Source: Vicingaceae bacterium (GTDB lineage: Bacteria; Bacteroidota; Bacteroidia; Flavobacteriales_E; Vicingaceae). Taken from it: 64,000 nucleotides of DNA. The position numbers were made by a program, and so were the translations under genes. Shown here piece by piece: positions 1 through 9,650 of this stretch (position 1 is its first letter; each line of letters starts with the position of its first letter). The stretch lies in contig BPHE01000010.1 of the NCBI GenBank assembly GCA_026003395.1, positions 23,698 to 87,697 of the forward strand, written 5' to 3'. The notes beneath the pieces were generated by a model. That model was not told where the DNA came from. It did no database searches and was given only the letters and a program-made list of their open reading frames with translations.

Positions 1-1026
1 TTCAATGTCAATCCCGGTAAAATGCCTGATGGCTTCATACATCGTAAACCTTTTCCACGGCCTTTGAAAATCGATGATGTTATCGCCCACCTTTACCTTT
101 GTGTCGCCATGAAGAGCCACAGCAACTTTTTCGATCATCTCTTCCACCAAATCCATCATCCAATAATAATCTTTATAAGCAACATATAGCTCAACCTGAG
201 TGAATTCGGGGTTGTGAAAGCGGCTCATGCCTTCATTTCTGAAATCTTTTGCAAATTCATATACTCCGTCAAAACCGCCCACAATCAATCTTTTAAGGTA
301 TAATTCGTTGGCAATTCTCAAATACAGGGGAATATCAAGCGTATTATGCCATGTTTTAAAAGGTCTGGCAGAGGCACCACCATAAATGGGTTGAAGAATC
401 GGAGTTTCAACCTCTAAATATCCTCTATTGTTTAGATATTCACGAATAGTATTGATTAATTTGGTGCGTTGCACAAACACTTTTTTGACATGAGGGTTGA
501 CAATGAGGTCTACATATCGTTGACGATAGCGTTGTTCGGGGTCTGTAAAAGCATCGTGTACATTACCTTCGCTGTCGACTTTTACAACAGGAAGTGGTCT
601 CAATGATTTGGCCAACAGCTTGAGCTCGGTTACGTGCACCGTAATTTCTCCGGTTTTTGTGGTAAACACGTAGCCTTTTACGCCGATGATATCGCCTCTG
701 TCCAAATGTTTTTTAAACACCTCATTGTACATGGTTTTGTCTTCACCCGGGCAGATATCGTCACGCGAAACATAAATCTGGATGGAGCCGGTAGAATCTT
801 GAAGCACCCCAAAGGAGGCCTTGCCCATCACACGTTTGCTCATAAGACGGCCGGCCAAACTGACATTTTTGTAAGAAAGTTTGTCTCTTTCATAATTTTT
901 TAATATATCCTCTGCATAGGCATTGACAGGAAACGTTTCTGCAGGATAAGGATCAATGCCCAAATCAATTAATGCCTGCAAGCTTTGCCTGCGGATAATC
1001 TCTTGTTCGGATAATTGTCTTGACAT
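1..1026 (-). CDS. lysS: Lysyl-tRNA synthetase, class II (3' end outside window)
   Basis: Charges tRNA-Lys with lysine in the cytoplasm. The 342 visible residues start at the ATG complementary to 1024-1026 (MSRQLSEQEIIRRQ...) and stay open to base 1, so about a third of the usual ~500 residues is missing at the C-terminus. The N-terminal OB-fold anticodon-binding region covers roughly residues 50-150 and contains LAGRLMSKRVMGKASF. It is followed by the class II core with RQRYVDLI, the IREYLNNRGYLEVETPIL segment and the motif-2 stretch FRNEGMSRFHNPEFTQ. This combination is specific to LysS rather than AspRS or AsnRS. It is transcribed divergently from the nucleotide-sugar operon across a 228-base AT-rich gap. 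No exact TAnnTTTG element was found for it; CAAAATAA at 1045-1052 (complement) is one base off. Confidence 0.96.
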   Translation of the reverse strand, partial: MSRQLSEQEIIRRQSLQALIDLGIDPYPAETFPVNAYAEDILKNYERDKLSYKNVSLAGRLMSKRVMGKASFGVLQDSTGSIQIYVSRDDICPGEDKTMYNEVFKKHLDRGDIIGVKGYVFTTKTGEITVHVTELKLLAKSLRPLPVVKVDSEGNVHDAFTDPEQRYRQRYVDLIVNPHVKKVFVQRTKLINTIREYLNNRGYLEVETPILQPIYGGASARPFKTWHNTLDIPLYLRIANELYLKRLIVGGFDGVYEFAKDFRNEGMSRFHNPEFTQVELYVAYKDYYWMMDLVEEMIEKVAVALHGDTKVKVGDNIIDFQRPWKRFTMYEAIRHFTGIDIE

Positions 1027-1254
1027 AATGAATTTTTAATGCGGCAAAATAACATAAATTTATTGATTGTGTAAATTTTAAAATGAGGTTGATGAGGACA
1101 TTTTTTGTATTTGGTTTAAAAAATAAAAATTTGAAAATTAAATAAATCTGCAATAAAAGATGTGGAATATCGCGATCAAAACACTTTATAATGACTAAAA
1201 CAAAAAAATGCCATATTGTATTAAAAACGTCGTAAATTCGCAGTTTAAAATTTA

Positions 1255-2391
1255 ATGAAATTTATGCGTGAAATCAGAATGGTTGATTTAATCAGCCAAT
1301 ACAAAAAGATTGAGGACGAGGTTAATCAGGCGGTTATCAATGTCATGAACCGGGCCGCATTTATCAAAGGGCCGGAGGTTTATTCTTTTGAAGAGAATTT
1401 GGCAAAATACCTGAATGTGAAACATGCCATCGGGGTTGCCAATGGCACGGATGCTTTGCAAATAGCGATGATGGCGCTTGACTTACAGCCGGGTGATGAG
1501 GTAATTACGGCAAGTTTCACCTATGTGGCAACCGCCGAGGTTATTGCATTGTTAAAGTTGACACCTGTGCTGGTCGACGTTAACGAAGATGATTTTACGT
1601 TGGATATTGAGCAGGTAAAGAAAGCCATCACACCCAAAACCAAAGCCATCGTGCCTGTGCATCTTTTTGGACAGAGTGCAGCCATGGAGGAATTGATGGA
1701 ACTGGCAGACAAGCATGGGTTATATGTCATTGAAGATAATGCACAAGCCATTGGTTGTGATTATTTTTATAAAAATGGACAATCTAAAAAAACCGGCACG
1801 ATCGGTCACATAGGTTGCACCTCATTTTTTCCTTCAAAAAATCTCGGATGTTTTGGTGATGGTGGAGCAATTTTTACCAATGACGACCATTTGGCACAAA
1901 AAATAAGAATGATTGCCAATCATGGACAGAGCAAACAATATTATCATGATATGATTGGTGTGAACTCACGATTAGATACCATTCAAGCAGCCATTTTGGA
2001 TATTAAATTGAAGCATTTGGACGAATACAACCATCTTCGTCAAAAAGCAGCCGATTTTTATGACAAAAAATTTTCAGGTCATTCTCACATAATAACACCA
2101 AAAAGAAACAAACATTCCAAACATGTTTTTCATCAATACACCTTGCGAATTACAAATGGGCAAAGAGATCAGTTGAAAACCCATTTGCAGGAAAAAGGCA
2201 TTCCGTCTATGATATATTATCCCGTGCCACTTCATCAACAAAAAGCATACAGGGATGCAAGGTATGAAGAAGGTAATTTCCCGATAACGGAGCGTTTGTG
2301 CAGAGAAGTTTTATCTTTGCCTATGCATACCGAATTGGATCAAGAACAATTGAATTATATAACTGATTCGGTGCTGGAATTTTTTAATTAA
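1255..2391 (+). CDS. wbpE: DegT/DnrJ/EryC1/StrS-family PLP aminotransferase (WbpE/PorR-like)
   Basis: Predicted PLP-dependent sugar aminotransferase. In the Wbp pathway WbpE aminates UDP-3-keto-GlcNAcA at C3 using glutamate. The fold type I pattern is complete: an early VDLISQY segment, GVANGTDAL for phosphate binding, VIEDNAQAIG (Asp161) for the PLP ring, and FFPSKNLGCFGDGG with Lys195 as the Schiff-base lysine. The length of 378 residues is normal. The start could be 1255, 1264 or 1279 (M-V-D-L); family alignments usually begin near the VDL motif. It is the first gene of the operon. The neighbours wbpD-, wbpB- and wbpA-type support the Wbp assignment over the many other DegT substrates. The P. 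gingivalis relative PorR is needed for A-LPS and T9SS cargo anchoring. Confidence 0.88.
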   Translation: MKFMREIRMVDLISQYKKIEDEVNQAVINVMNRAAFIKGPEVYSFEENLAKYLNVKHAIGVANGTDALQIAMMALDLQPGDEVITASFTYVATAEVIALLKLTPVLVDVNEDDFTLDIEQVKKAITPKTKAIVPVHLFGQSAAMEELMELADKHGLYVIEDNAQAIGCDYFYKNGQSKKTGTIGHIGCTSFFPSKNLGCFGDGGAIFTNDDHLAQKIRMIANHGQSKQYYHDMIGVNSRLDTIQAAILDIKLKHLDEYNHLRQKAADFYDKKFSGHSHIITPKRNKHSKHVFHQYTLRITNGQRDQLKTHLQEKGIPSMIYYPVPLHQQKAYRDARYEEGNFPITERLCREVLSLPMHTELDQEQLNYITDSVLEFFN

Positions 2392-2400
2392 TTTTTAAAC

Positions 2401-3717
2401 ATGAAAATAACTGTAATAGGAACCGGATATGTAGGATTGGTCACGGGAACATGTTTGGCCGAGACAGGGAACCAAGTTTTGTGTGTAGATATTGACGAAG
2501 AAAAAATAAAAAAATTAAAAAGCGGCATAATACCCATCTACGAGCCACATTTGGATGTGATATTCGAAAGGAATCAGAAACAAGGACGATTGAAATTTAC
2601 TACTTCTTTGCAAGAGGGAGTAGATCATGGAGAGGTGATTTTTTTGGCCTTACCCACACCACCAAAAGAAGATGGATCGGCGGATCTTAAATATGTGTTG
2701 GAAGTTTCCGAACAGATTGCCCATTTGATGAAATCATATAAAATTATCGTTAGTAAAAGCACAGTTCCGGTTGGTACGGTAGAAAAAATCACCAATTTAA
2801 TCAAAGAAATTACCCAGGTTCCATTTGATGTGGTGTCAAATCCGGAGTTTTTAAGGGAAGGTTTTGCTGTAGATGATTTTATGAAACCCGACCGCGTGGT
2901 CATAGGTACATCCTCTGAAAAAGCCGCCCAAATTATGAAAGATTTATATAAACCTTTTGTCAGGCAGGGTAATCCGATATTGATTATGGATGAAAAATCG
3001 GCGGAACTAACCAAATATGCGGCCAACGCTTTTTTAGCCACGAAAATCACATTTATGAATGAAATAGCCAATTATTGCGAGAAAGTCGGTGCAAATGTCG
3101 ATAATGTCAGAATCGGCATTGGTTTGGATGAACGTATCGGAAAAAGATTTTTATTTCCGGGGGTGGGGTATGGTGGCAGTTGTTTTCCCAAGGATGTAAA
3201 AGCACTCATTCAATCGGGTCAAGAACAAAATATCCGGTTTAAGATATTGGAGGCGGTTGATGAGGTAAATAACAGACAGAAGCAAGTTCTTTTAGACAAA
3301 ATCGAGGCTTTTTTTCAAGGAAATATTGAAGGGAGAAAATTTGCAGTATGGGGATTGTCTTTCAAACCCGATACAGACGATATAAGAGAAGCTCCTTCAT
3401 TGGTTATTATAAAATCTTTGATCGAAAGAGGGGCTAACGTATCTGCATATGACCCTGAAGCAATGAATAATGTGAGAAAAGAATTGGGTGATATTATTCA
3501 TTATGCACAAGACATGTATGAAGCTTTGGAAGGGAGTGATGCTTTGATTATAGTGACAGAATGGAATGTATTTCGCACACCCGATCTTGATAAAGTGAAA
3601 AGTTTGTTGAAACAACCGGTAATATTTGACGGAAGAAATGTATTTGATTGGAATGATATGCAAGGTAAAGGATTTTATTATTTTAGCATCGGACGTAAAG
3701 CTGTAATACCTCAATGA
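2401..3717 (+). CDS. ugd: UDP-glucose 6-dehydrogenase
   Basis: Oxidises UDP-glucose to UDP-glucuronate with two NAD+. The N-terminal Rossmann motif GTGYVGLVTG (residues 7-16), the central Lys205 region and the catalytic cysteine in GVGYGGSCFPKD (Cys261) are all present. The C-terminal UDP-binding domain contains WGLSFKPDTDDIREAPS. The length of 438 residues is typical of bacterial Ugd. It starts 9 bases after the aminotransferase stop and its stop overlaps the next ATG (ATGA), which suggests translational coupling. The next gene is a UDP-glucuronate decarboxylase, the natural consumer of the product. The similar dehydrogenase at 6311 belongs to a different subfamily (GGHCIGVDPYY), so the two probably act on different sugars. 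Confidence 0.93.
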   Translation: MKITVIGTGYVGLVTGTCLAETGNQVLCVDIDEEKIKKLKSGIIPIYEPHLDVIFERNQKQGRLKFTTSLQEGVDHGEVIFLALPTPPKEDGSADLKYVLEVSEQIAHLMKSYKIIVSKSTVPVGTVEKITNLIKEITQVPFDVVSNPEFLREGFAVDDFMKPDRVVIGTSSEKAAQIMKDLYKPFVRQGNPILIMDEKSAELTKYAANAFLATKITFMNEIANYCEKVGANVDNVRIGIGLDERIGKRFLFPGVGYGGSCFPKDVKALIQSGQEQNIRFKILEAVDEVNNRQKQVLLDKIEAFFQGNIEGRKFAVWGLSFKPDTDDIREAPSLVIIKSLIERGANVSAYDPEAMNNVRKELGDIIHYAQDMYEALEGSDALIIVTEWNVFRTPDLDKVKSLLKQPVIFDGRNVFDWNDMQGKGFYYFSIGRKAVIPQ

Positions 3718-4699
3718 AACGGGTTTTAATCACAGGTGCTGCCGGGTTTATCGGATCTCATTTATGTGAAAGATTCCTGAATGAAGGGTTTCATGTGATT
3801 GCCATGGATAACCTGATCACAGGAGATCTGAAGAACATAGAAGCCTTTTTCCCACACCCTCACTTTGAATTTTATTTTCACGACGTTACAAAATTTGTAC
3901 ATGTTCCCGGGATTTACATTATATCTTGCACTTTGCTTCTCCCGCAAGCCCTATCGATTATTTGAAAATACCTATACAGACACTCAAAGTAGGATCGCTT
4001 GGCACACATAACCTTCTTGGGTTGGCAAAGGCCAAAAAAGCAAGAATATTAGTGGCATCAACTTCCGAGGTGTACGGCGATCCGCTTGTTCACCCTCAAC
4101 CGGAAACTTATTGGGGAAATGTCAATCCCATTGGCCCGAGAGGCGTATATGATGAAGCCAAACGCTTTCAGGAAGCCATTACTATGGCATATCATCGTTT
4201 TCACGGACTCGAAACACGTATTGCACGTATTTTCAATACGTATGGCCCGCGTATGCGATTGAATGATGGCAGGGTTTTACCTGCATTTATTGGGCAGGCG
4301 CTGAGAGGTGAAGATCTCACTGTGTTTGGAGATGGATCTCAGACCCGATCATTTTGCTATATCGATGATTTGGTGGAAGGAATTTATCGTTTATTGATGA
4401 GTGACTATCCTTATCCCGTCAATCTGGGCAACCCGGATGAAATCACGATAAGAGAATTTGCCGAAGAGATTCTGCGATTGACAGGCACAAATCAAAAAAT
4501 TGTGTTTAAACCTTTACCGGAAGATGATCCCAAACAAAGGCAACCGGATATTTCGTTGGCAAAAAAAATATTGGGATGGGAGCCCAAGGTTTCACGTGCC
4601 GAAGGACTGAAAATGACGTACGAATATTTTAAAAATCTGCCAAAAGAAGAGCTTTATAAAAGAGAACATAAAAATTTTGAAAAATATATTTACCGATGA
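3714..4699 (+). pseudogene. UDP-glucuronate decarboxylase (UXS), frameshifted by one base
   Basis: SDR-family enzyme that would convert UDP-glucuronate to UDP-xylose via a 4-keto intermediate. The first part has GAAGFIGSH for NAD+ binding. After the shift come [22 protein letters not shown], the catalytic YDEAK and FNTYGPRM, all diagnostic of UXS. Frame 1 runs from 3714 to 3965 and loses homology after HVPG. The true frame resumes near 3912 and runs to 4699. Adding one G to the CCCGGG at 3906-3911 restores [17 protein letters not shown] and a 328-residue protein of normal length. Both flanking joints (3714 and 4696) are ATGA overlaps, so the locus is otherwise a regular operon member. Either a real inactivating deletion or a homopolymer error would explain it; the sequence alone cannot decide. 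Confidence 0.9.
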
Positions 4700-5283
4700 A
4701 CGATCAAAAGAAATATTTTGCCCATCCTACGGCAGTTATTGACGAAGGGTGTGAAATTGGGGAAGGTACCAAAATCTGGCATTTTTCACACATTATGCCT
4801 CAAGCCAAAATTGGAAAAAATTGCAATATAGGGCAAAATGTGGTAGTATCACCGGGTGTGGTTTTGGGCAATAATGTCAAGGTGCAAAACAACGTATCTA
4901 TTTACACGGGTGTGATTTGTGAAGATGATGTTTTTTTGGGGCCTTCTTGTGTGTTTACCAATGTCATTAACCCGAGGAGTGCCATCAATCGAAGAAACCA
5001 ATATCTGTCTACCATTGTAAAAAAAGGGGCTACAATCGGTGCCAATGCCACGATTGTATGTGGCCACAATATAGGTGAGTATGCATTTGTTGGTGCAGGA
5101 GCCGTGGTTACAAAAGAAGTTCCGCCTTATGCCCTGGTGGTTGGTAATCCGGCAAGGCAAATAGGGTGGATGAGCGAATTTGGGCACCGTTTGTATTTTG
5201 ATGAAAAAGGATTGGCTACATGCCCGGAAAGTGGAGAAACATACATTTTGGAAAATAATCAAGTAAAGAAATTAATCCCATGA
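4696..5283 (+). CDS. wbpD: UDP-2-acetamido-3-amino-glucuronate N-acetyltransferase (WbpD/WlbB-like)
   Basis: Left-handed beta-helix acetyltransferase predicted to acetylate the C3 amino group made by WbpE, using acetyl-CoA. The hexapeptide ladder is visible from about residue 10 to 150: [50 protein letters not shown] and [18 protein letters not shown] proline-rich end of the helix ([20 protein letters not shown]) and a short cap follow. The 195-residue length matches WlbB/WbpD. The gene overlaps both neighbours by four bases (ATGA), so it is tightly coupled to the UXS and oxidoreductase genes. Other sugar O- or N-acetyltransferases of this fold are possible, but the set with wbpA, wbpB and wbpE makes this the best reading. 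Confidence 0.87.
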   Translation: MNDQKKYFAHPTAVIDEGCEIGEGTKIWHFSHIMPQAKIGKNCNIGQNVVVSPGVVLGNNVKVQNNVSIYTGVICEDDVFLGPSCVFTNVINPRSAINRRNQYLSTIVKKGATIGANATIVCGHNIGEYAFVGAGAVVTKEVPPYALVVGNPARQIGWMSEFGHRLYFDEKGLATCPESGETYILENNQVKKLIP

Positions 5284-6314
5284 GCAAAATAAAATTTGGA
5301 GTAATTGGTCAAGGACATATTGGCAAACGCCATGCAGAAATGATCAGGAGAAATCCCGATTGCGAACTGGTAGCCGTTGCCGATGTGTTGCCACCTGAAG
5401 AATTGGGACTTACGGATATAAAAGAGAAATTTTACACGGATGCAACAGAAATGATCAAACAACATCCCGAAATAGATGTGATTAATGTTTGTACGCCAAA
5501 TGGCTTGCATGCAACCCATGCACTTCTGGCACTTGACCATAAAAAACATGTAGTGGTTGAGAAACCTATGGCTTTGACAAAAGCCGATTGTGAAAAAATT
5601 ATCTACAAGGCGCTTCAAATGCATAAACATGTTTTTTGTGTGATGCAGAACCGTTATTCTCCTCCTTCGGTATGGATTAAAGAAGTAGTAGAAAAAAAGA
5701 TATTGGGAGATATTTATATGGTTCAAATCAATTGTTATTGGAACCGCGATGAAAGATATTACAAAAAAGGAGGATGGAAAGGCACAGCCACTCTCGACGG
5801 GGGTACTTTGTTTACGCAATTTTCGCATTTTATCGATATTATGTATTGGTTGTTTGGTGATATCAAGGATATTGAAGGGAAATTTGCCGATTTTAACCAT
5901 CAGACAATGACGGAGTTTGAAGATAGTGGTATTGTCAATTTTAAGTTTGTCAATGGAGGAATTGGATGTTTGAATTATAGTACTGCTGTGTGGGATAAAA
6001 ATTTGGAAAGCAGTATGACCATCATTGGTAGTAAAGGCAGTGTCAAGATCGGGGGGCAATATATGGACAAAGTGGAGTATTGTCACATTGAAAATTATCA
6101 AATGCCCGAACTGCCTCCAACCAATCCGGCAAATGATTATGGACATTACAAGGGATCGGCCAACAACCATGGATTTGTGATACAAAATGTGGTCGATACA
6201 TTAAAAGGCAATACTTCCATGACGACCAATGCTCTTGAAGGATTGAAGGTCGTTGATATAATTGAAAGAATTTATGAAATAAGAAATAAAACTTTTCAAA
6301 AAAATCAAAAATGA
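5280..6314 (+). CDS. wbpB: Gfo/Idh/MocA oxidoreductase (WbpB/WlbA-like UDP-GlcNAcA 3-dehydrogenase)
   Basis: Predicted to oxidise UDP-GlcNAcA at C3 to the 3-keto sugar, the step before WbpE. An N-terminal Rossmann domain starts with [14 protein letters not shown] (residues 7-20). The family EKP motif is at residues 94-96 in [10 protein letters not shown]. The C-terminal alpha/beta domain contains [15 protein letters not shown] and [13 protein letters not shown], the WlbA-like substrate face. The 344-residue length fits. Four-base overlaps with wbpD and wbpA place it inside the coupled operon. In P. gingivalis, WbpB is tied to anionic LPS and T9SS cargo anchorage; transferring that role here is an inference. 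Confidence 0.9.
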   Translation: MSKIKFGVIGQGHIGKRHAEMIRRNPDCELVAVADVLPPEELGLTDIKEKFYTDATEMIKQHPEIDVINVCTPNGLHATHALLALDHKKHVVVEKPMALTKADCEKIIYKALQMHKHVFCVMQNRYSPPSVWIKEVVEKKILGDIYMVQINCYWNRDERYYKKGGWKGTATLDGGTLFTQFSHFIDIMYWLFGDIKDIEGKFADFNHQTMTEFEDSGIVNFKFVNGGIGCLNYSTAVWDKNLESSMTIIGSKGSVKIGGQYMDKVEYCHIENYQMPELPPTNPANDYGHYKGSANNHGFVIQNVVDTLKGNTSMTTNALEGLKVVDIIERIYEIRNKTFQKNQK

Positions 6315-7603
6315 TTTACGATAAACTCATCAACAAAGAAGAAAAACTGGCTGTTATAGGGCTGGGATATGTGGGACTTCCGATAGCCCTAGAATTTGCC
6401 AAAAAAATTAAAGTGATTGGTTTTGACATCAATGAAGAAAGAATCAAAATGATGCAAAACCGAATAGATCCCTCTCACGAGCTTCCCTCAGAAGCTTTCG
6501 ATGGCTGTGATATTGAGTTTACTGCTGATACCGGAGTTCTCAAACAAGCAAAATTTTTCATAGTGGCAGTGCCCACACCTATCGACGAGCATAAGCTGCC
6601 CGACTTGAAACCTTTGCTGTCTGCTTCAAAAACCGTAGGAGAATGCTTGAAAAAGGGTGATTATGTGGTTTTTGAATCGACAGTTTACCCGGGCTGTACA
6701 GAAGAAGATTGTGTGCCGGTTTTGGAAAAATTTTCAGGGCTTAAATTCAAAGAAGATTTTAAAGTGGGATATTCTCCCGAGAGAATAAATCCCGGAGATC
6801 AGGTTCATACCTTACCTAATATCATAAAAGTGGTTTCGGGATGCGATGATGAATCTTTGGATCAAATAGCCAAGGTGTATGAGATAGTGGTAAAAGCCGG
6901 TGTACATAGGGCTCCTTCGATCAAAGTGGCAGAAGCAGCCAAAGTAATCGAAAACACTCAAAGAGATGTGAACATTGCATTGATGAATGAATTATCCATA
7001 ATATTCAACCGCATGGGAATCAATACCTATGATGTGTTGGAGGCAGCAGGCACCAAATGGAATTTTTTAAAATTTTATCCGGGATTGGTGGGAGGACACT
7101 GCATAGGAGTAGATCCTTATTACCTGTCATATAAAGCCAAAGAATACGGTTATCATGCACAAATAATCAATGCGGGAAGATTTGTTAACGACAGCATGGG
7201 GCCGTATATTGCCAAACAAACGGTTAAAAAAATCATTGCATCAGGAAAAGACATCAGGTTGTCAAGAGTTTTGGTAATGGGGGCTACTTTCAAGGAAAAT
7301 GTCAGTGATATAAGAAACTCAAAAGTTGCTGATGTGGTCAATGAATTAAAATCTTTCGGCGTGAATGTGGAGGTTGTCGATCCGCATGCCGATCCAGAAG
7401 AGTTAAAACATGAATATGGATTTTCGTTGGTAGAAAAACCGGGTGAAGGGTATGATGCCGTGATTGTGGCCGTGGCTCATGATGAGTATAAAGATTTAAA
7501 TGAAGAGTATTTCAAAAGTTTATTGAGCGAAGGCGGTTTATTGGTTGATGTAAAAGGTATATACCGCGGCAAAATTAAAAATACACCTTATTGGAGCTTA
7601 TAA
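6311..7603 (+). CDS. wbpA: Nucleotide-sugar 6-dehydrogenase, WbpA/TviB type (UDP-GlcNAc dehydrogenase)
   Basis: Predicted to oxidise UDP-GlcNAc to UDP-GlcNAcA, the entry step of the Wbp route. The NAD+ motif GLGYVGLPIA is at residues 17-26. The catalytic cysteine is Cys264 in GLVGGHCIGVDPYYL, the signature of the WbpA/WbpO/TviB branch rather than of classic Ugd. A C-terminal UDP-binding domain contains VMGATFKENVSDIRNSKV. The length is 430 residues. Its stop lies just before the rfbB start, and its start overlaps wbpB by four bases. UDP-GalNAc or UDP-ManNAc are possible alternative substrates, but the neighbours favour UDP-GlcNAc. Confidence 0.9.
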   Translation: MIYDKLINKEEKLAVIGLGYVGLPIALEFAKKIKVIGFDINEERIKMMQNRIDPSHELPSEAFDGCDIEFTADTGVLKQAKFFIVAVPTPIDEHKLPDLKPLLSASKTVGECLKKGDYVVFESTVYPGCTEEDCVPVLEKFSGLKFKEDFKVGYSPERINPGDQVHTLPNIIKVVSGCDDESLDQIAKVYEIVVKAGVHRAPSIKVAEAAKVIENTQRDVNIALMNELSIIFNRMGINTYDVLEAAGTKWNFLKFYPGLVGGHCIGVDPYYLSYKAKEYGYHAQIINAGRFVNDSMGPYIAKQTVKKIIASGKDIRLSRVLVMGATFKENVSDIRNSKVADVVNELKSFGVNVEVVDPHADPEELKHEYGFSLVEKPGEGYDAVIVAVAHDEYKDLNEEYFKSLLSEGGLLVDVKGIYRGKIKNTPYWSL

Positions 7604-7605
7604 AA

Positions 7606-8679
7606 ATGAAGAATTTAAATAATCAATATCAAAAAAGAATTCTTATTACCGGAGGTGCCGGATTTATTGGATCGCATGCCGTAAGGCACTTCGTAAAAAA
7701 ATTCCCGGAATATCTGATCGTCAATCTTGATAAATTGACCTATGCGGGCAATTTGGAAAATCTGAAGGATATTGAGGATTATTCTAATTATGTTTTTATC
7801 AGGGGAGACATCAAAGATTTTGATTTGGTAAAGAGTATATTTGATAAATATCAAATAGATGCGGTGATTCATCTTGCCGCCGAATCACATGTTGACCGGA
7901 GCATCATGAATCCTTTGGAATTTATGAAAACCAATGTTGAAGGAACACTGGTTTTATTGCACAATGCCCTGTTGAGTTGGGAAAAAGATTTTACAAACAA
8001 ATTGTTTTATCACATCTCTACCGATGAAGTATTCGGATCTTTGGGACAAGAGGGATATTTCAGGGAAGATACCAAATATGATCCACGCAGTCCTTATTCT
8101 GCTTCAAAAGCATCGTCCGATCATTTTGTCAGATCCTATTTTCACACTTATGGATTACCTGTGATCATCACCAATTGTTCTAATAATTACGGACCTTATC
8201 AATTTCCGGAGAAGTTAATTCCTTTGATGATTCACAATATTTTGAAACGAAAACCATTGCCTGTCTATGGTACCGGTGAAAATGTCAGAGATTGGCTATG
8301 GGTTGGTGATCATGTGGAGGCCATGGATATTGTTTTTCATAAAGGCACTCCCGGAGAATCATACAATATAGGAGGAAATAATGAATGGAAAAACATTGAT
8401 TTGGTACGATTGATTTGCCGTTTGACAGATGAAAAAATCAATCCTGATACGCCCTCCGAAAATCTTATCACGTTTGTGACCGACCGTAAAGGGCATGACT
8501 TGCGTTATGCCATTGATGCTTCTAAAATCAAAAACGAACTTGGTTGGAAACCATCAATGGATTTTGAAGAGGGTTTAAGAAAAACAATTGATTGGTATCT
8601 TGAAAACAAAGATTGGGTAGAAAGAGTCACTTCCGGCGAATATTTGCATTATTATGAAAAGAATTATCATCATCGATAG
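7606..8679 (+). CDS. rfbB: dTDP-glucose 4,6-dehydratase
   Basis: SDR enzyme making dTDP-4-keto-6-deoxyglucose. Numbering from the ATG at 7606, GGAGFIGSH is at 16-24, the catalytic Thr139-Asp140-Glu141 triad sits in ISTDEVFGS, and Tyr164/Lys168 are in YSASK. The NCSNNYGPYQFPEKLIPL stretch is typical of RmlB. A TTG in frame at 7591 would extend the protein by five residues into the wbpA stop region; the ATG two bases after that stop is the more likely start. No rmlA, rmlC or rmlD is present in the window, so the later fate of the 4-keto sugar cannot be read here. Confidence 0.93.
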   Translation: MKNLNNQYQKRILITGGAGFIGSHAVRHFVKKFPEYLIVNLDKLTYAGNLENLKDIEDYSNYVFIRGDIKDFDLVKSIFDKYQIDAVIHLAAESHVDRSIMNPLEFMKTNVEGTLVLLHNALLSWEKDFTNKLFYHISTDEVFGSLGQEGYFREDTKYDPRSPYSASKASSDHFVRSYFHTYGLPVIITNCSNNYGPYQFPEKLIPLMIHNILKRKPLPVYGTGENVRDWLWVGDHVEAMDIVFHKGTPGESYNIGGNNEWKNIDLVRLICRLTDEKINPDTPSENLITFVTDRKGHDLRYAIDASKIKNELGWKPSMDFEEGLRKTIDWYLENKDWVERVTSGEYLHYYEKNYHHR

Positions 8680-8681
8680 CA

Positions 8682-9650
8682 ATGAATCTTGAATTTTTTA
8701 ATGGTAAAACCGTATTGGTTACCGGTTGTGCCGGCTTTATCGGATCTCATTTGGTAGAACGTTTGGCTGCTGCCGGTGCCAATGTGGTGGGGGTTGATAA
8801 CTTATCCCGTGGGCAGTTAGACAATATTCGCCATCTTATTGATAAGGAAAAAATTAAATTTATCGAGGGGGATATTCAGGATTTTTCTTTGATGATGTCT
8901 GTTACCAAAAATTCAGAAATAGTTTTTCATCAAGCAGCTCTCGGATCGGTCAATGCTTCCATACAAAATCCTCTGGAAACACATGCGTCGAACAGCACCG
9001 GGTTTTTATGTTTATTGGAAACATGCAGACAAAACAATGTTTCGAAATTTATTTATGCGTCAAGTTCTTCGGTATATGGTGATTTAGAAACAGAAGTAAA
9101 AGTCGAGGAACAGGTGGGAAATCCTCTATCTCCCTATGCTGTCACAAAATTAACTGACGAGATGTATGCAAAAGTATATGCCGGTTTGTATCCAAATATG
9201 CAAATCACCGGTCTCAGATATTTTAACATATTTGGACCAAAACAAAATCCCAATGGCCCATATGCCGCGGCTATACCGATTTTTATTACGGCAGCTTTAA
9301 AAAACAAACCTGTGGAGATATATGGAGATGGTTTACAATCCAGGGATTTTACTTATGTGGAAAATGCCGTGAATGCAAACTTGCTGGCAGCAATGAAGAA
9401 AGTGAAAAGTGGTGAAGTATACAATGTGGCTTGCGGCGAAACTCATACCTTGCTGAAAGTATTGTCTATTATTGAAGAAATAACAGGAACCAAAATACAA
9501 AAAAAATTTTCACCTCCGCGGCAAGGAGATATACGATACTCACTGGCTTCCATTCAAAAAGCAAAAAGCGAATTGGGCTACTCGCCTCAAACCGGTTTAC
9601 ATGAAGGGCTTAAAAAAACGATTGATTGGTTTGAAATGTCTTTAAGATAA
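8682..9650 (+). CDS. SDR-family UDP-HexNAc 4-epimerase (WbpP-like)
   Basis: Predicted to interconvert UDP-GlcNAc and UDP-GalNAc, or their uronic acids, at C4. The 322 residues carry GCAGFIGSH (15-23), an ASSSSVYGD segment and the catalytic Tyr152/Lys156 of YAVTK. The segments AALGSVNASIQNP and RYFNIFGPKQNPNGPYAA resemble the WbpP/TviC group more than GalE. It is the last gene of the sugar operon, two bases after rfbB. Its stop overlaps the converging yqeY-like gene by nine bases, so no separate terminator fits between them. Exact substrate is not decidable from sequence. Confidence 0.82.
   Translation: MNLEFFNGKTVLVTGCAGFIGSHLVERLAAAGANVVGVDNLSRGQLDNIRHLIDKEKIKFIEGDIQDFSLMMSVTKNSEIVFHQAALGSVNASIQNPLETHASNSTGFLCLLETCRQNNVSKFIYASSSSVYGDLETEVKVEEQVGNPLSPYAVTKLTDEMYAKVYAGLYPNMQITGLRYFNIFGPKQNPNGPYAAAIPIFITAALKNKPVEIYGDGLQSRDFTYVENAVNANLLAAMKKVKSGEVYNVACGETHTLLKVLSIIEEITGTKIQKKFSPPRQGDIRYSLASIQKAKSELGYSPQTGLHEGLKKTIDWFEMSLR

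Noticed and set aside
3714..3965. Treating 3714-3965 as a separate 83-residue gene
   Set aside because: Its first ~60 residues are the N-terminus of UXS and the tail is out-of-frame sequence after a one-base deletion.
5259..6185. A 308-codon ORF on the minus strand opposite the WbpB-like gene
   Set aside because: No recognisable domain; His/Phe/Ile-rich composition of a shadow frame, and the plus-strand gene has clear family motifs.
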